Assembly (NCBI GenBank): GCA_029266495.1
Contig: JAQSWS010000037.1
Span: 1 to 35,909, forward strand
Source of the DNA: Rariglobus sp.
GTDB taxonomy: Bacteria; Verrucomicrobiota; Verrucomicrobiia; Opitutales; Opitutaceae
Length of the DNA: 35,909 nucleotides
Direction of reading: 5' to 3'
The notes beneath the pieces were generated by a model. The model saw nothing but the letters and a program-made list of their open reading frames with translations. It did no database searches and was not told the origin of the DNA. The translations under genes and the position numbers were made by a program. Of the stretch, positions 17,173 through 26,791 are shown piece by piece (positions within the stretch are counted from its first letter, which is position 1; every line of letters begins with the position of its first letter).

Positions 17173-18105
17173 ATGACCCTCATCCTTTCCGCAGCCCGGC
17201 TCGTGCCGTTGCTCAGCCTCCTCCTCGCCGCCTGTGCAGAGCCTTCGCCCTACGAAGCGCCTCAACGCACCGGCACGATGCCGGCCTCGGTCAATGAATC
17301 GAGCGGCCTCGCCCCGTCACTCCGTGATTCACGCATGTTGTGGACCCAGAACGACAGCGGCGCCCAGCCCATGCTCCACGCCATCGAGCCCAATGGCACC
17401 CGGCGCGGCGAACTTCGCATCACCGACGCATCCAGCCGCGACTGGGAGGACCTCGCCTCGTTCGAACTCGATGGCCGCTCCTGGCTGCTCATCGCCGATG
17501 TCGGCGACAACGCCAGCAAGCGCACCAACTGCATGCTCTACATCGTCGCCGAACCCGACCCGGCGGAGCTTTCCCCGCAACATGAAACCACCGCGCCGGT
17601 CGCCTGGAAAATTCCCGTGCGCTACCTCGACGGGCCGCGCGATTGCGAAGCCGTGACGGTCGACGCCCGCGCAGGCCTGGTCTACCTGCTCGCCAAGCGC
17701 ACCTCCCCCCATGGCCTCTACACGCTCCCGCTGCGGCCGCCCGCCGACGGAGTCGTCCCCGCCGCGATGCCCGTCGCCCAGGTTCCCAATGCCTTTCTTC
17801 CGCAACCCTCCGCGAGCGAAAGCCTGCTCCCCATCGCCACCGGCCGCTTCCGCGCCCAGCCCACCGGCATGGATTTCGCCGCCGATGGCTCCGCCGCCGT
17901 GGTGCTTAGCTATGGCGATGTATTGCTTTTCCCACGACAAAAGGGCGAGCCGTGGAAAGCCGCCCTCACGCGCCCGCCGGTCGTGCTCGGCCCGCATGGC
18001 CTCACCCAGGCCGAGGGCGTCGCCTTCGGCGCGGACAGTCACACGATCTACGTTTCGTCGGAAGGCACGGGCAGCGCGATCATCCGCTACCAGCCGGCCA
18101 GGTAG
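17173..18105 (+). CDS. Lipoprotein, likely beta-propeller, unknown function
   Basis: A 310-residue product with a lipoprotein signal (MTLILSAARL, hydrophobic core, lipobox LLAA-Cys21), so it should be lipid-anchored in the envelope. The rest has repeated beta-strand blocks ending in short Gly/Asp turns: ESSGLAPSLRDSRMLWTQND, RDWEDLASFEL, WLLIADVGDNASKR, CEAVTVDARAGLVYLLAKR and AEGVAFGADSHTIYVSSEG. The spacing of WEDLA, IADVGDN and EA.....G..Y resembles six-bladed propellers of the phytase-like or SdiA-regulated kind. No catalytic residue can be assigned. The start codon is eight bases after the deoC stop, suggesting co-transcription, although a functional link to deoxyribose metabolism is not apparent. 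Confidence 0.8.
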   Translation: MTLILSAARLVPLLSLLLAACAEPSPYEAPQRTGTMPASVNESSGLAPSLRDSRMLWTQNDSGAQPMLHAIEPNGTRRGELRITDASSRDWEDLASFELDGRSWLLIADVGDNASKRTNCMLYIVAEPDPAELSPQHETTAPVAWKIPVRYLDGPRDCEAVTVDARAGLVYLLAKRTSPHGLYTLPLRPPADGVVPAAMPVAQVPNAFLPQPSASESLLPIATGRFRAQPTGMDFAADGSAAVVLSYGDVLLFPRQKGEPWKAALTRPPVVLGPHGLTQAEGVAFGADSHTIYVSSEGTGSAIIRYQPAR

Positions 18106-18111
18106 GCCGGC

Positions 18112-18112
<1 letters not shown>
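18092..18112. terminator. Hairpin spanning two convergent stop codons
   Basis: AGCCGGCC (18092-18099) and GGCCGGCT (18105-18112) form a perfect eight-base stem with a five-base loop. The lipoprotein stop TAG lies at 18103-18105 and the ABC exporter stop on the other strand at 18112-18114, so the stem covers both gene ends. A bidirectional terminator or stabilising hairpin is likely; there is no T tract. Confidence 0.6.
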
Positions 18113-19863
<1,751 letters not shown>

Positions 19864-19955
19864 TAAAAATGACGAGCGCCCGCCACCGTTGCACGATGCC
19901 GGGAAGGTAGCCAACCGAAACTTGTCTCCGCAACGCCGGCTGTCACATTAAGCCG

Positions 19956-20651
19956 ATGCTGCCGAAAGGTTTGGTGACCCGGTTGATTCTTGCGTTCTGC
20001 CTGCCGGCGGCCGCAGCGATGCGCGCGCAGGAGGTGCAACAGCACGGTCTTGCATTCGAAATATGGATACGTGACACGTTTTTCGACGGTTACGTCCCGC
20101 GCGGCTACACCCAGAAGTGGGACATCCCCGCGGCGGCCAACCTTCGCCACGGCGGCGTGCCCGTGAACCCCAAGGCCGCCAAATACCGCACGCCCGTCGA
20201 CCTCGGCGACGCGTTGCGCCAATACGACATCGCCGAGCCCTTCATCCTCGTCGTGGGCTACTGGGTGCAGGAGGGGGACCAAAAACGGTTTGTGAACATC
20301 GTCGCCCCGCGCATCGAGCCGGAGGCGTGGCGGAAGCTGTGGGGCCCCGTCACCCGCGCCGACTTGGAAAAACTCGACGCGATCATCAAGGATCGCTCGC
20401 TCGACTTCCGCGAGGCTCGCAAGCGCGCACACACGCTCAAGTCGGCCCCTCCCTTCACCGAGGCCGTCATCGTGGTGAACCCCAAGATCGACTCCGCGGG
20501 GCAGCGGCGCCTGCAGTGCAGCCTCCGCTCCGACGACTTGTTCAAGCATCTTGCGCCCGGCGCCGAGCCCGGGATCCAAAAGACCCCGTCGTTGTGGGGC
20601 GTGCCCTTCACCGCAACGGTGACCTCGGGCCCGCGCGCGTTCGCGAAGTAA
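19956..20651 (+). CDS. Secreted protein of unknown function, possible PD-(D/E)XK-like fold
   Basis: A 231-residue product with a clear signal peptide (Lys4, Arg9, hydrophobic LILAFCLPAAAA, cleavage near RAQ at 23-25). The mature part has a pattern seen in restriction-endonuclease-like proteins: GLAFEIWIRDTFF (Glu35), QKWDIP (Asp56), PVNPKAAKY (Lys73), VDLGDALRQYDI and the terminal block NPKIDSAGQRRLQCSLR at about 175-191. The order helix-Glu, Asp, x-x-Lys and a later Gln/Arg helix resembles a PD-(D/E)XK core, but the (D/E)xK position reads N-P-K, so activity is uncertain. I know no named family for it. It is monocistronic between the ABC exporter and the cytochrome, with no methyltransferase nearby, so classical restriction is unlikely. 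Confidence 0.72.
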   Translation: MLPKGLVTRLILAFCLPAAAAMRAQEVQQHGLAFEIWIRDTFFDGYVPRGYTQKWDIPAAANLRHGGVPVNPKAAKYRTPVDLGDALRQYDIAEPFILVVGYWVQEGDQKRFVNIVAPRIEPEAWRKLWGPVTRADLEKLDAIIKDRSLDFREARKRAHTLKSAPPFTEAVIVVNPKIDSAGQRRLQCSLRSDDLFKHLAPGAEPGIQKTPSLWGVPFTATVTSGPRAFAK

Positions 20652-20687
20652 AGCCGTAGACAGGGCGCGGGCCCGTCCCGGACCCGT

Positions 20688-21131
20688 TCATTTCAATGAA
20701 CGCAAATAGGCGACGACCGCCTCGGCATCCTCCCGGTTGAAACGGTAGGGCGGCATTGGCGGACGCAGCGGCTGGCCGTGGATCGTCTTTCCTTCGGTGA
20801 GCAGGGCGATCGCCTGCTCGTCGGTGTAGTTGTTCAGGCCGGCGAGTGCCGGCGCATAATCGGCCCATGCCGGCATCGGCACCGTCGCGGCAAAACCCAG
20901 CGGCGCACCGTGCAACCAGCGATCCTGATCGAACACGCCGCCCGGTCCGCGCGGCGAATGGCAGTCGGCGCACATGCCCACCCGCTCGACCAGATAACGT
21001 CCGCGGTCCTGAGGCGTGATCCGCTCAACGACTCCCGCCTGGCTCGCATCGCAGCCCGCCAGCAGGAGACCGGCGGCCGAGAGGCAGGTCCCCGTCACGA
21101 TGATACTTAAGCGGTCAAAGGTCTCAGTCAT
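20688..21131 (-). CDS. Lipoprotein monohaem cytochrome c
   Basis: A 147-residue class I c-type cytochrome. The N-terminus carries a signal ending in a lipobox, LLAG-Cys27, so the protein should be lipid-anchored on the periplasmic face. The haem motif CADCH at residues 54-58 gives the two thioether cysteines and the proximal His; the axial Met is probably in PLRPPMPPYRF. The C-terminal helix DAEAVVAYLRSLK is typical of the fold. It has the size and PP.M.PY sequence of small cytochromes found as electron carriers for periplasmic dehydrogenases. It ends 36 bases from the convergent secreted-protein gene. No dehydrogenase partner is next to it. Confidence 0.92.
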   Translation of the reverse strand: MTETFDRLSIIVTGTCLSAAGLLLAGCDASQAGVVERITPQDRGRYLVERVGMCADCHSPRGPGGVFDQDRWLHGAPLGFAATVPMPAWADYAPALAGLNNYTDEQAIALLTEGKTIHGQPLRPPMPPYRFNREDAEAVVAYLRSLK

Positions 21132-21189
21132 GCAGCCAGCGTAGCACGTCGCCGGTGATCGCCTTCAAGCCGTTTCTCGCAAACGTCCG

Positions 21190-21582
21190 TCAATTAGCGG
21201 CGAACTTGGCGGTGCGATGGACGATTTCGAGCCGGTTGCCCGACGGGTCCTCGAAATAAACGGCGTAATAATTGTCGGCCTCAAAACCCGGTCCCTCGAT
21301 GGCGCGAGCGCCGATTTCATTGAGCAGGAGCGCCAGTTCATCGACTCGTGCGGTGGAGACGGCCCAAAACGCAAGCCGGGTCCGGTTCGGAACGTGGGCC
21401 ACATCCTCGGTGACGCCAAAAAACTCCGTCGCGCCCTCGCCTTCCGCCTCGAATTGCAGCCAGCCCTCGATGTCCACGCGCAATGTGAAACCCAGCGCCG
21501 GCAACAGCGTCCGGTAAAACGGTCCCGCCGCCGCCAGGCTGGCGACGCGGAGGTCAACGTGATCGAAGAGACGCGCGTTCAA
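21190..21582 (-). CDS. VOC (glyoxalase/bleomycin-resistance fold) protein
   Basis: A 130-residue single-domain VOC protein. LFDHVDLRVASLAAAGPFYRTLL is the first beta-alpha-beta unit, with His as a probable metal ligand, and FEDPSGNRLEIVH is the last, with Glu as the second. The usual central His is replaced in the RLAFWAV strand, so metal binding may be altered or lost. I chose a TTG start at 21582, which forms a TTGA overlap with the stop of the upstream membrane protein gene; this removes 18 residues that are unlike the family. The overlap implies translational coupling. The substrate is unknown. Confidence 0.85.
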   Translation of the reverse strand: MNARLFDHVDLRVASLAAAGPFYRTLLPALGFTLRVDIEGWLQFEAEGEGATEFFGVTEDVAHVPNRTRLAFWAVSTARVDELALLLNEIGARAIEGPGFEADNYYAVYFEDPSGNRLEIVHRTAKFAAN

Positions 21583-22808
21583 GCCACCTGCGCTTTGGCC
21601 GCGCTGCCGCCGAACAACTCGCGCAACGTGCCCCATGCCTTCAGCAAACCGGCATCCTGCACCCCGCCTTCAAGGGCGTAAATACGCGCGATCGCCTCTT
21701 CGTGGCCGCGATAACGCGGCGGCAGAATGAAGGAGGTCCGCTCCGTGTCGCGGATCGTGGAGAAAAACAGTCCCTTCCCCACCGAGGGCGCGGCAAGCGC
21801 CACGGTCACCGTTTTCTCGGGCAGCACCAGCCATGGTTTGTAGGCGAAGGTGAGGCGGCCGTTCTCCGGCTCGTTGATCAACCGCCCGTAGGTGCGCATC
21901 GGCACGCCCTGTTTCGTGAGCTGGCTGCTTGAAAACATCCTGTTCTCCTTCTCCGCCGGCGTGAAGCGGTGCTTGCGCATCGTGAAAAACTCCCACGAAA
22001 AAATCGTTCCGAAGATCGTCAGGCGGAACGCCCAGCCGGCCACAAGGTAGGCGATCAAAATCAAAATCAGCGACAGCGCCGCGCTGATCCACGGGTTGAG
22101 GGTCGCCGCGAGTGTGATGACCCCCAGCAACGCGGTGCGCGCGACCTTGAGCGCCGCATCGATCGCCCCCCACGGGCTGAGGAGAATCAGCACGTTGATC
22201 GCGTGCGAGGCCATCCACACCAGCAGGAACACCGCGATGCCAAACGGGACGGTGAGCAGGTTGAGAAACCACGATCCGTCGATCGCGCCGATGTGAACCA
22301 TCGCCAGGCCGGTCGACTCGATCACGGGCGCCACGGGTTCGTGGGCGACGATCATCTTGGAAAGCGAATTCATCGTGAACGGCACCACCGCGCCCGCCGC
22401 GATGAGACCGGTGGCCTTGTTTTCGATGGTCTCGAGCACGTCGAGCGGCTTTTTGAAGCCCGGAGGCAGGAGCGCGCCAAAGGAATCCTTGGCCGCGCAC
22501 ACGCCGACGATCCCGAGCGCCGGCAGGATGAACGACCAGCGCGCATACCAGGGCAGCGCGGCTTTCTGCTCGGGGGTTTTGGCCTGCCAGTTTTCGTAGA
22601 GGCCGAGCGCTCCCGTGCCGAGGAGCGGCGAGATCGCGACACCGGTGAGAACGGCCACCGTCTTGCTGATGGCGGCGACGGGAGATTTGTCGGAGGCCGG
22701 GGCGGTTGCGGCCGGCGCGGTCGATGAAGGGGAGGTCGCCGCCCATGCGGGAGCGGTGAGAACGGCCAGCAATCCGAGCAACAGACCGGCGATGGAAAGG
22801 CGTTTCAT
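21579..22808 (-). CDS. Exported multi-pass membrane protein of unknown function
   Basis: A 409-residue product that I cannot place in a named family. It has a signal peptide (MKRLSIAGLLLGLLAVLTAPAWA) and a Ser/Thr/Ala/Pro-rich low-complexity linker. At least five hydrophobic segments follow between about residues 60 and 275 (for example LPALGIVGVCA, FGIAVFLLVWMA, ALSLILILIAYLVAG). A hydrophilic C-terminal domain of about 130 residues has FTPAEKENRMFSSSQL, PENGRLTFAYKPWLVLP and PRYRGHEEAIARIYALEGG. The ATG at 22808 is the start that gives a proper signal peptide. It is the first gene of a two-gene unit with the VOC protein. I see no transport or enzyme motif. Confidence 0.78.
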   Translation of the reverse strand: MKRLSIAGLLLGLLAVLTAPAWAATSPSSTAPAATAPASDKSPVAAISKTVAVLTGVAISPLLGTGALGLYENWQAKTPEQKAALPWYARWSFILPALGIVGVCAAKDSFGALLPPGFKKPLDVLETIENKATGLIAAGAVVPFTMNSLSKMIVAHEPVAPVIESTGLAMVHIGAIDGSWFLNLLTVPFGIAVFLLVWMASHAINVLILLSPWGAIDAALKVARTALLGVITLAATLNPWISAALSLILILIAYLVAGWAFRLTIFGTIFSWEFFTMRKHRFTPAEKENRMFSSSQLTKQGVPMRTYGRLINEPENGRLTFAYKPWLVLPEKTVTVALAAPSVGKGLFFSTIRDTERTSFILPPRYRGHEEAIARIYALEGGVQDAGLLKAWGTLRELFGGSAAKAQVA

Positions 22809-22868
22809 GTGGCGCAAGCTGCTAGCCGGAATCATCCGCCCCGGCAAGAGCGGCTGTATACCTATTCC

Positions 22869-24887
22869 TCACACCCGCTCGCGCTCCAGGTTAAGCCAGG
22901 CGACTTCCTTGGGCGTCAGCTCCACGCGAAGGCATTCGAGCGAACTCACCGTCTCGGCAATCACGCGCGGTCCGATCAACGCGAAACTCGGGAACGGCTG
23001 GTGCAACACATACGCCGCGGCGATCGCGATGGGTGACACGCCCTTCTTCTCCGCCAGGGCGACCGCCCGCTCCCGGCGCGCAAAATTGTCGTCCGAATAC
23101 CAGCACCGAACCATCTCCGCATCGGAAGTCTTGTCCCGCCCGGCGCGGTCAGTGAAAAAACCACGCGCCTGGCTCGACCACGCGAAATGCGGAAGCTGCA
23201 TTTTTTTGAGCCACTTGCGCGAGGCCATGTCACTCGCCGCCACGCAGCCGCCCCACACCGGGTCCACCATGCGCGCCAGTGAAAAGTTGTTCGAAAGCGC
23301 GCCGAAGCCCTGCAGCCCCTTGCGTTTCGCATAACGGTTGGCGGCGGCCACACGCGCGATGCTCCAGTTTGAACCGCCAAAAATGCCGATGCGCCCGGCG
23401 CGCACATGCTCGTTCAACACCTCCACCAACTCGCCCGCGGGCAGGTCGGGATTGTCGCGGTGCATGAGGTAAATATCCACACGCTCCGCCTGCAGCCGCT
23501 CCAGCGTCTCGTGCAACTGGTGCGTGATTCCCTCCGGCGTGCAGAAGGGCGTATGCCCGCCTTTCCCGATCACCACCACCTGATCGCGCAGGCCGCGGTT
23601 CTTTATCCACTGGCCAAGCAGCCGCTCCTGAAGACCGCCGCCATAGAGCCAGGCCGTGTCGAAGGTGTTGCCGCCCCGTTCGAAATAGTCGTCCCACATC
23701 GCCGCGGCCTGCGGCATGGTGCGCTGGTTGTCGCACCCCATCACCAGTCGCGACACGGGCAGCGCGACACCCGGCACGTTTCCGTAGGTCATCGGCGCAC
23801 CCGGCCTGCGACGCAACGGACGTCGCGCAATCGTCGAGGTGAAAGCCGCGGGTTTTTCCGACTCGTAAACGAGGCCGATGGCGGCGCGCCACTGGTCGAG
23901 GGCCCCGAGATTGCCCAGCGTGTCAGCGGTGCTCATCTGCGGCACGTCGCTCAATCCTCCGCGCACGGCGGCGGCGAAGGCGTCGGCTTCGAGCGCATAA
24001 AGCGGCGCACCCTCGATCACGATTTCCTCCGGCGACGAGGCGCCGGCTTTGTGCAGAATCAGTTTTGAACTGCCGCCGTCACGGTTGATCACCCACGGCG
24101 AGGGCACGAGCAGCCAGCCGGCGGAGCCGTAGATGCGCACGACGTTGTCCTGCGTGAGCCCCACGCCGGTGGAGACCTGCGCGATCACGTTGTTTTCAAA
24201 TTTCAACGTGGCCGCCGCATACACGTCGGCGCCGCTCTCCGGGTGCAGCACACCGGCGCCGGTGACCGACACCGGGTCGAGAAACGGCTTTCCGGCCGCC
24301 GCCCCCGCCACCAGCCGCGCCATCGAAACCGTGTAACAACCGACATCCAGGATGCCGCCCCCGCCCGCATCATTGGCCCACAGCCGCGAGGTGGCATTGT
24401 AGTCGGTTTTGAAACTGAACGCCGCCTGCACCACCCCGATCGTGCCGAGCACGCCGGAGCGGACCAGCTCGACGATTTTCGCTGTCTGCGGATGACAGCG
24501 ATACATGAACGCCTCCATCAAGACGACGCCATGCTCTCGCGCGGCCTGCACCATCACCATCGCCTCGGCCTGGTTGAGCCCCATCGGTTTTTCACAAAGC
24601 ACGTGCTTGCCAGCCTCGGCCGCCTTGATGACCCACTCCGCGTGCTGGGGATGCGGCGTGGCGATGTAGACCGCCTCCACCTCGGGATCGGCGAGCAACG
24701 CCTCGTAGCTGCCATGGACACGACCGATGCCATGCGTGGCGGCGAAGGCCTGTGCCGGGCCGGGCGTGCGGCTGCCGACGGCGACAAGGCGGCTGTTTTT
24801 TGAGGCGGCGACACCTTGGGCAAACACACCGGCAATGCGTCCGGTGCTCAGAATGCCCCAGCGAAGGGGAGCGGATTCAGCGTTCAT
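22869..24887 (-). CDS. Gfo/Idh/MocA dehydrogenase fused to aldo-keto reductase
   Basis: A 672-residue two-enzyme fusion. Residues 1-345 are a Gfo/Idh/MocA oxidoreductase with the Rossmann motif GILSTGRIA (11-19), the EKP motif at 99-101 and the substrate block GGGGILDVGCYTVSMAR. A short basic linker rich in Arg and Pro (355-365) leads to an aldo-keto reductase at about 366-672. That half has LVMGCDNQRT, the catalytic Asp and Tyr in TFDTAWLYGGG, a Lys in VVIGKGG, DIYLMHRDNPD and a C-terminal PRVIAETVSSLE block. Both halves look complete, so one chain could oxidise and reduce a sugar or polyol in sequence. The substrate is unknown. The ATG at 24887 is chosen over an upstream extension. The gene is divergent from an AraC-type regulator. 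Confidence 0.92.
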   Translation of the reverse strand: MNAESAPLRWGILSTGRIAGVFAQGVAASKNSRLVAVGSRTPGPAQAFAATHGIGRVHGSYEALLADPEVEAVYIATPHPQHAEWVIKAAEAGKHVLCEKPMGLNQAEAMVMVQAAREHGVVLMEAFMYRCHPQTAKIVELVRSGVLGTIGVVQAAFSFKTDYNATSRLWANDAGGGGILDVGCYTVSMARLVAGAAAGKPFLDPVSVTGAGVLHPESGADVYAAATLKFENNVIAQVSTGVGLTQDNVVRIYGSAGWLLVPSPWVINRDGGSSKLILHKAGASSPEEIVIEGAPLYALEADAFAAAVRGGLSDVPQMSTADTLGNLGALDQWRAAIGLVYESEKPAAFTSTIARRPLRRRPGAPMTYGNVPGVALPVSRLVMGCDNQRTMPQAAAMWDDYFERGGNTFDTAWLYGGGLQERLLGQWIKNRGLRDQVVVIGKGGHTPFCTPEGITHQLHETLERLQAERVDIYLMHRDNPDLPAGELVEVLNEHVRAGRIGIFGGSNWSIARVAAANRYAKRKGLQGFGALSNNFSLARMVDPVWGGCVAASDMASRKWLKKMQLPHFAWSSQARGFFTDRAGRDKTSDAEMVRCWYSDDNFARRERAVALAEKKGVSPIAIAAAYVLHQPFPSFALIGPRVIAETVSSLECLRVELTPKEVAWLNLERERV

Positions 24888-24959
24888 GCGAAGGGGTGGG
24901 ATCCTGCGAGCGTGTCCACCGCCCTCCGTCGTGCCAAGACAGGAGACCGCTCTTTTATT

Positions 24960-24976
24960 GTATCTTGTGCGGATAC
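24960..24976. promoter_or_regulatory. Inverted repeat in the AraC/oxidoreductase divergent region
   Basis: GTATC (24960-24964) and GATAC (24972-24976) form a perfect five-base dyad around a seven-base spacer, in the 111-base region between the fusion oxidoreductase and the AraC gene. It starts 39 bases before the AraC start. It is short, so chance occurrence is possible; the location is what makes it a candidate operator. Confidence 0.35.
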
Positions 24977-24998
24977 TGGCACCGTCGAACACACAAAG

Positions 24999-25829
24999 AT
25001 GGATTCGCTACAATTCTGGCAACACCCACCCCGCGTCCGGCTGGCCGTGGTGATGCCACGCACCTCCAAGCGCGGCATCAAGCTCTACAACCACGCTCAC
25101 GCATTTCATGAGATCGGCTTCCTGCTCGAAGGTGATTGCGACTGGCACATGGGAGGCAAACGCGAACGCCTTCATGCCGGGGAGTTGCTGCTCGTCCCGG
25201 CCGGAGTCACGCACTACGAAAAAACGGCGGGCCGCGCACGGGCGCGCATCGGCTGGATTGGTTTCGATTTCACCGATGGTTACGCTGACGTGCCTGCATT
25301 GCTGCGAACACCGTTGTCGGCGGGGGACTACGCGTCGGAGTTCCATCGCCTCCTGGATGTGGTCTGCGCCGAGCAGCAGGGAGACGCCCCCGGCCATGCG
25401 GAACGGGCCGAATGCGCCCTCCGTGAAATCCTCATCCTGCTCTGCCGCCTTTCGCCCGCCGGCACGCTCGGTAAAACACGCGGGGCAACCAAGACGCTTC
25501 GCGCCCCCCGGCTCATGCACTCCGCCGCGCTCACCCTCTCGGGGAACCTCGCGCAACCGATGCGCATCCGCGACCTCGCGCACTACCACTCGCTCAGCGC
25601 CTCGCATTTTGCGCTGCTCTTTCGCAAACACCAGGGCGAGACCCCTCGTCAATTCCTGCAAAACGCCCGCCTTGCCCGCGCGAAAATGCTGCTGATGGAA
25701 GGCGGTCTCACCGTGAAGGAAATCGCCTCCGCCTGCGGCTACGTGGATGCCGCGCATTTCTGCCACGCCTTCAAGGCGGCGACCAAACTCACTCCAAAGA
25801 TGTTTCGAAAAACAAAGGCACCAAAGTGA
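24999..25829 (+). CDS. AraC family transcriptional regulator
   Basis: A 276-residue regulator with an N-terminal cupin ligand domain (about 20-110) and a C-terminal double helix-turn-helix (about 180-272). The cupin shows NHAHAFHEIGFLLEGD and the GELLLVPAGVTHYEK strand. The second domain shows the first helix-turn-helix around MRIRDLAHYHSLSASHFALL and the second at KEIASACGYVDAAHFCHAFK, close to the AraC signature. The ATG at 24999 excludes residues that overlap the divergent promoter region. It probably responds to a sugar or sugar-derived ligand and controls the divergent dehydrogenase/aldo-keto reductase fusion, an inference from orientation. Confidence 0.92.
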   Translation: MDSLQFWQHPPRVRLAVVMPRTSKRGIKLYNHAHAFHEIGFLLEGDCDWHMGGKRERLHAGELLLVPAGVTHYEKTAGRARARIGWIGFDFTDGYADVPALLRTPLSAGDYASEFHRLLDVVCAEQQGDAPGHAERAECALREILILLCRLSPAGTLGKTRGATKTLRAPRLMHSAALTLSGNLAQPMRIRDLAHYHSLSASHFALLFRKHQGETPRQFLQNARLARAKMLLMEGGLTVKEIASACGYVDAAHFCHAFKAATKLTPKMFRKTKAPK

Positions 25830-25905
25830 CGCAGATGCGGTGCGCGTGCTATTTTTCAAATCCCGGAAATTGCCTTCACGCGCCGCCCCGCTCTAGCTCG
25901 CGATC

Positions 25906-26646
25906 ATGTTGACGAAGGCCCAGCTCTCCCGCCTGCGCGCGCTGCGCGAGAAGAAAAACCGCGAGGCGGAGGGGCTCTATGTGGTCGAAAACCCCAAGGT
26001 CGTCGCCGAACTGCTCGCCGCCGGCGTCACGTTTGCCGAAGTATATGCGACCGCGGCATGGCCGGGATACTCACAGCGGGCACGCGTCGAAATTACACCG
26101 GAAGAGATGGCGCGCATCAGCCACTTCCCCACTCCCTCGGAGGTCTTCGCGGTGGGCCGCATCGAGCGCCCGTCACTGCCCGCCGGTGCTCTCTCGCAAG
26201 GCCTCTCGCTCGCACTCGACGGAATTCAGGACCCCGGAAACGTCGGCACGCTCCTGCGCATCGCCGATTGGTTCGCGTTCGACCGCGTGCTGCTCTCGCC
26301 GGATTGCGCGGACCTGTTTTCACAAAAAGTGATCAACGCCAGCATGGGTTCCTTTGCCCGGGTAAAAACGTTCACCGTGGATCTGCCTTCCGTGCTGACA
26401 AGCGACTGCGTGCCGGTGCTCGGCTGTGACCTCGGCGGCGACGACGTGCACACGCTGCCCTCCGTCACCCATGCGGTGGTGGTGATCGGCAGCGAAGGTC
26501 GCGGCCTGTCCGAAGGCGTGCGCAACGCCGTGACCCGCTTTGTGACAATCCCCAAGTATGGCGGCGCGGAATCGCTCAACGCCGGGGTCGCCGCCGCCAT
26601 CGTCTGCGACAACCTGCGGCGTGCTCAGCCGGGATCATCCGGTTGA
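25906..26646 (+). CDS. SpoU/TrmH-family RNA 2'-O-methyltransferase
   Basis: A 246-residue SPOUT-class methyltransferase using S-adenosylmethionine to methylate ribose 2'-OH in tRNA or rRNA. The N-terminal substrate-binding domain begins with LRALREKKNREAEGLYVVEN (L7Ae-like region). The catalytic knot has the three SpoU motifs: LDGIQDPGNVGTLLRIA (motif 1, with the catalytic Arg), VVVIGSEGRGLS (motif 2) and IPKYGGAESLNAGVAAAI (motif 3). The protein is cytosolic. The target nucleotide cannot be read from sequence. It appears to be a single-gene unit, convergent with the rraA-like gene. Confidence 0.94.
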   Translation: MLTKAQLSRLRALREKKNREAEGLYVVENPKVVAELLAAGVTFAEVYATAAWPGYSQRARVEITPEEMARISHFPTPSEVFAVGRIERPSLPAGALSQGLSLALDGIQDPGNVGTLLRIADWFAFDRVLLSPDCADLFSQKVINASMGSFARVKTFTVDLPSVLTSDCVPVLGCDLGGDDVHTLPSVTHAVVVIGSEGRGLSEGVRNAVTRFVTIPKYGGAESLNAGVAAAIVCDNLRRAQPGSSG

Positions 26647-26701
26647 GCGGCGGAGTAGCGGGGCAAGATGGCGAGTGCATTTCTGGGGCGAACGACCAAG
26701 G

Positions 26702-26718
26702 AATACCCGGCGGGTATT
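26702..26718. terminator. Hairpin between convergent spoU-like and rraA-like genes
   Basis: AATACCC (26702-26708) pairs perfectly with GGGTATT (26712-26718) over a three-base loop, in the 145-base spacer between two convergent genes. It is a candidate bidirectional terminator; no long T tract follows on either side. The remaining spacer sequence holds nothing I recognise. Confidence 0.5.
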
Positions 26719-26791
26719 TCGACGGGAGAGAGCCACTGAAAGGTGCCGCCAGATCGCCTCGATACGACCCGCGCAACCGAATGATTCCGGC

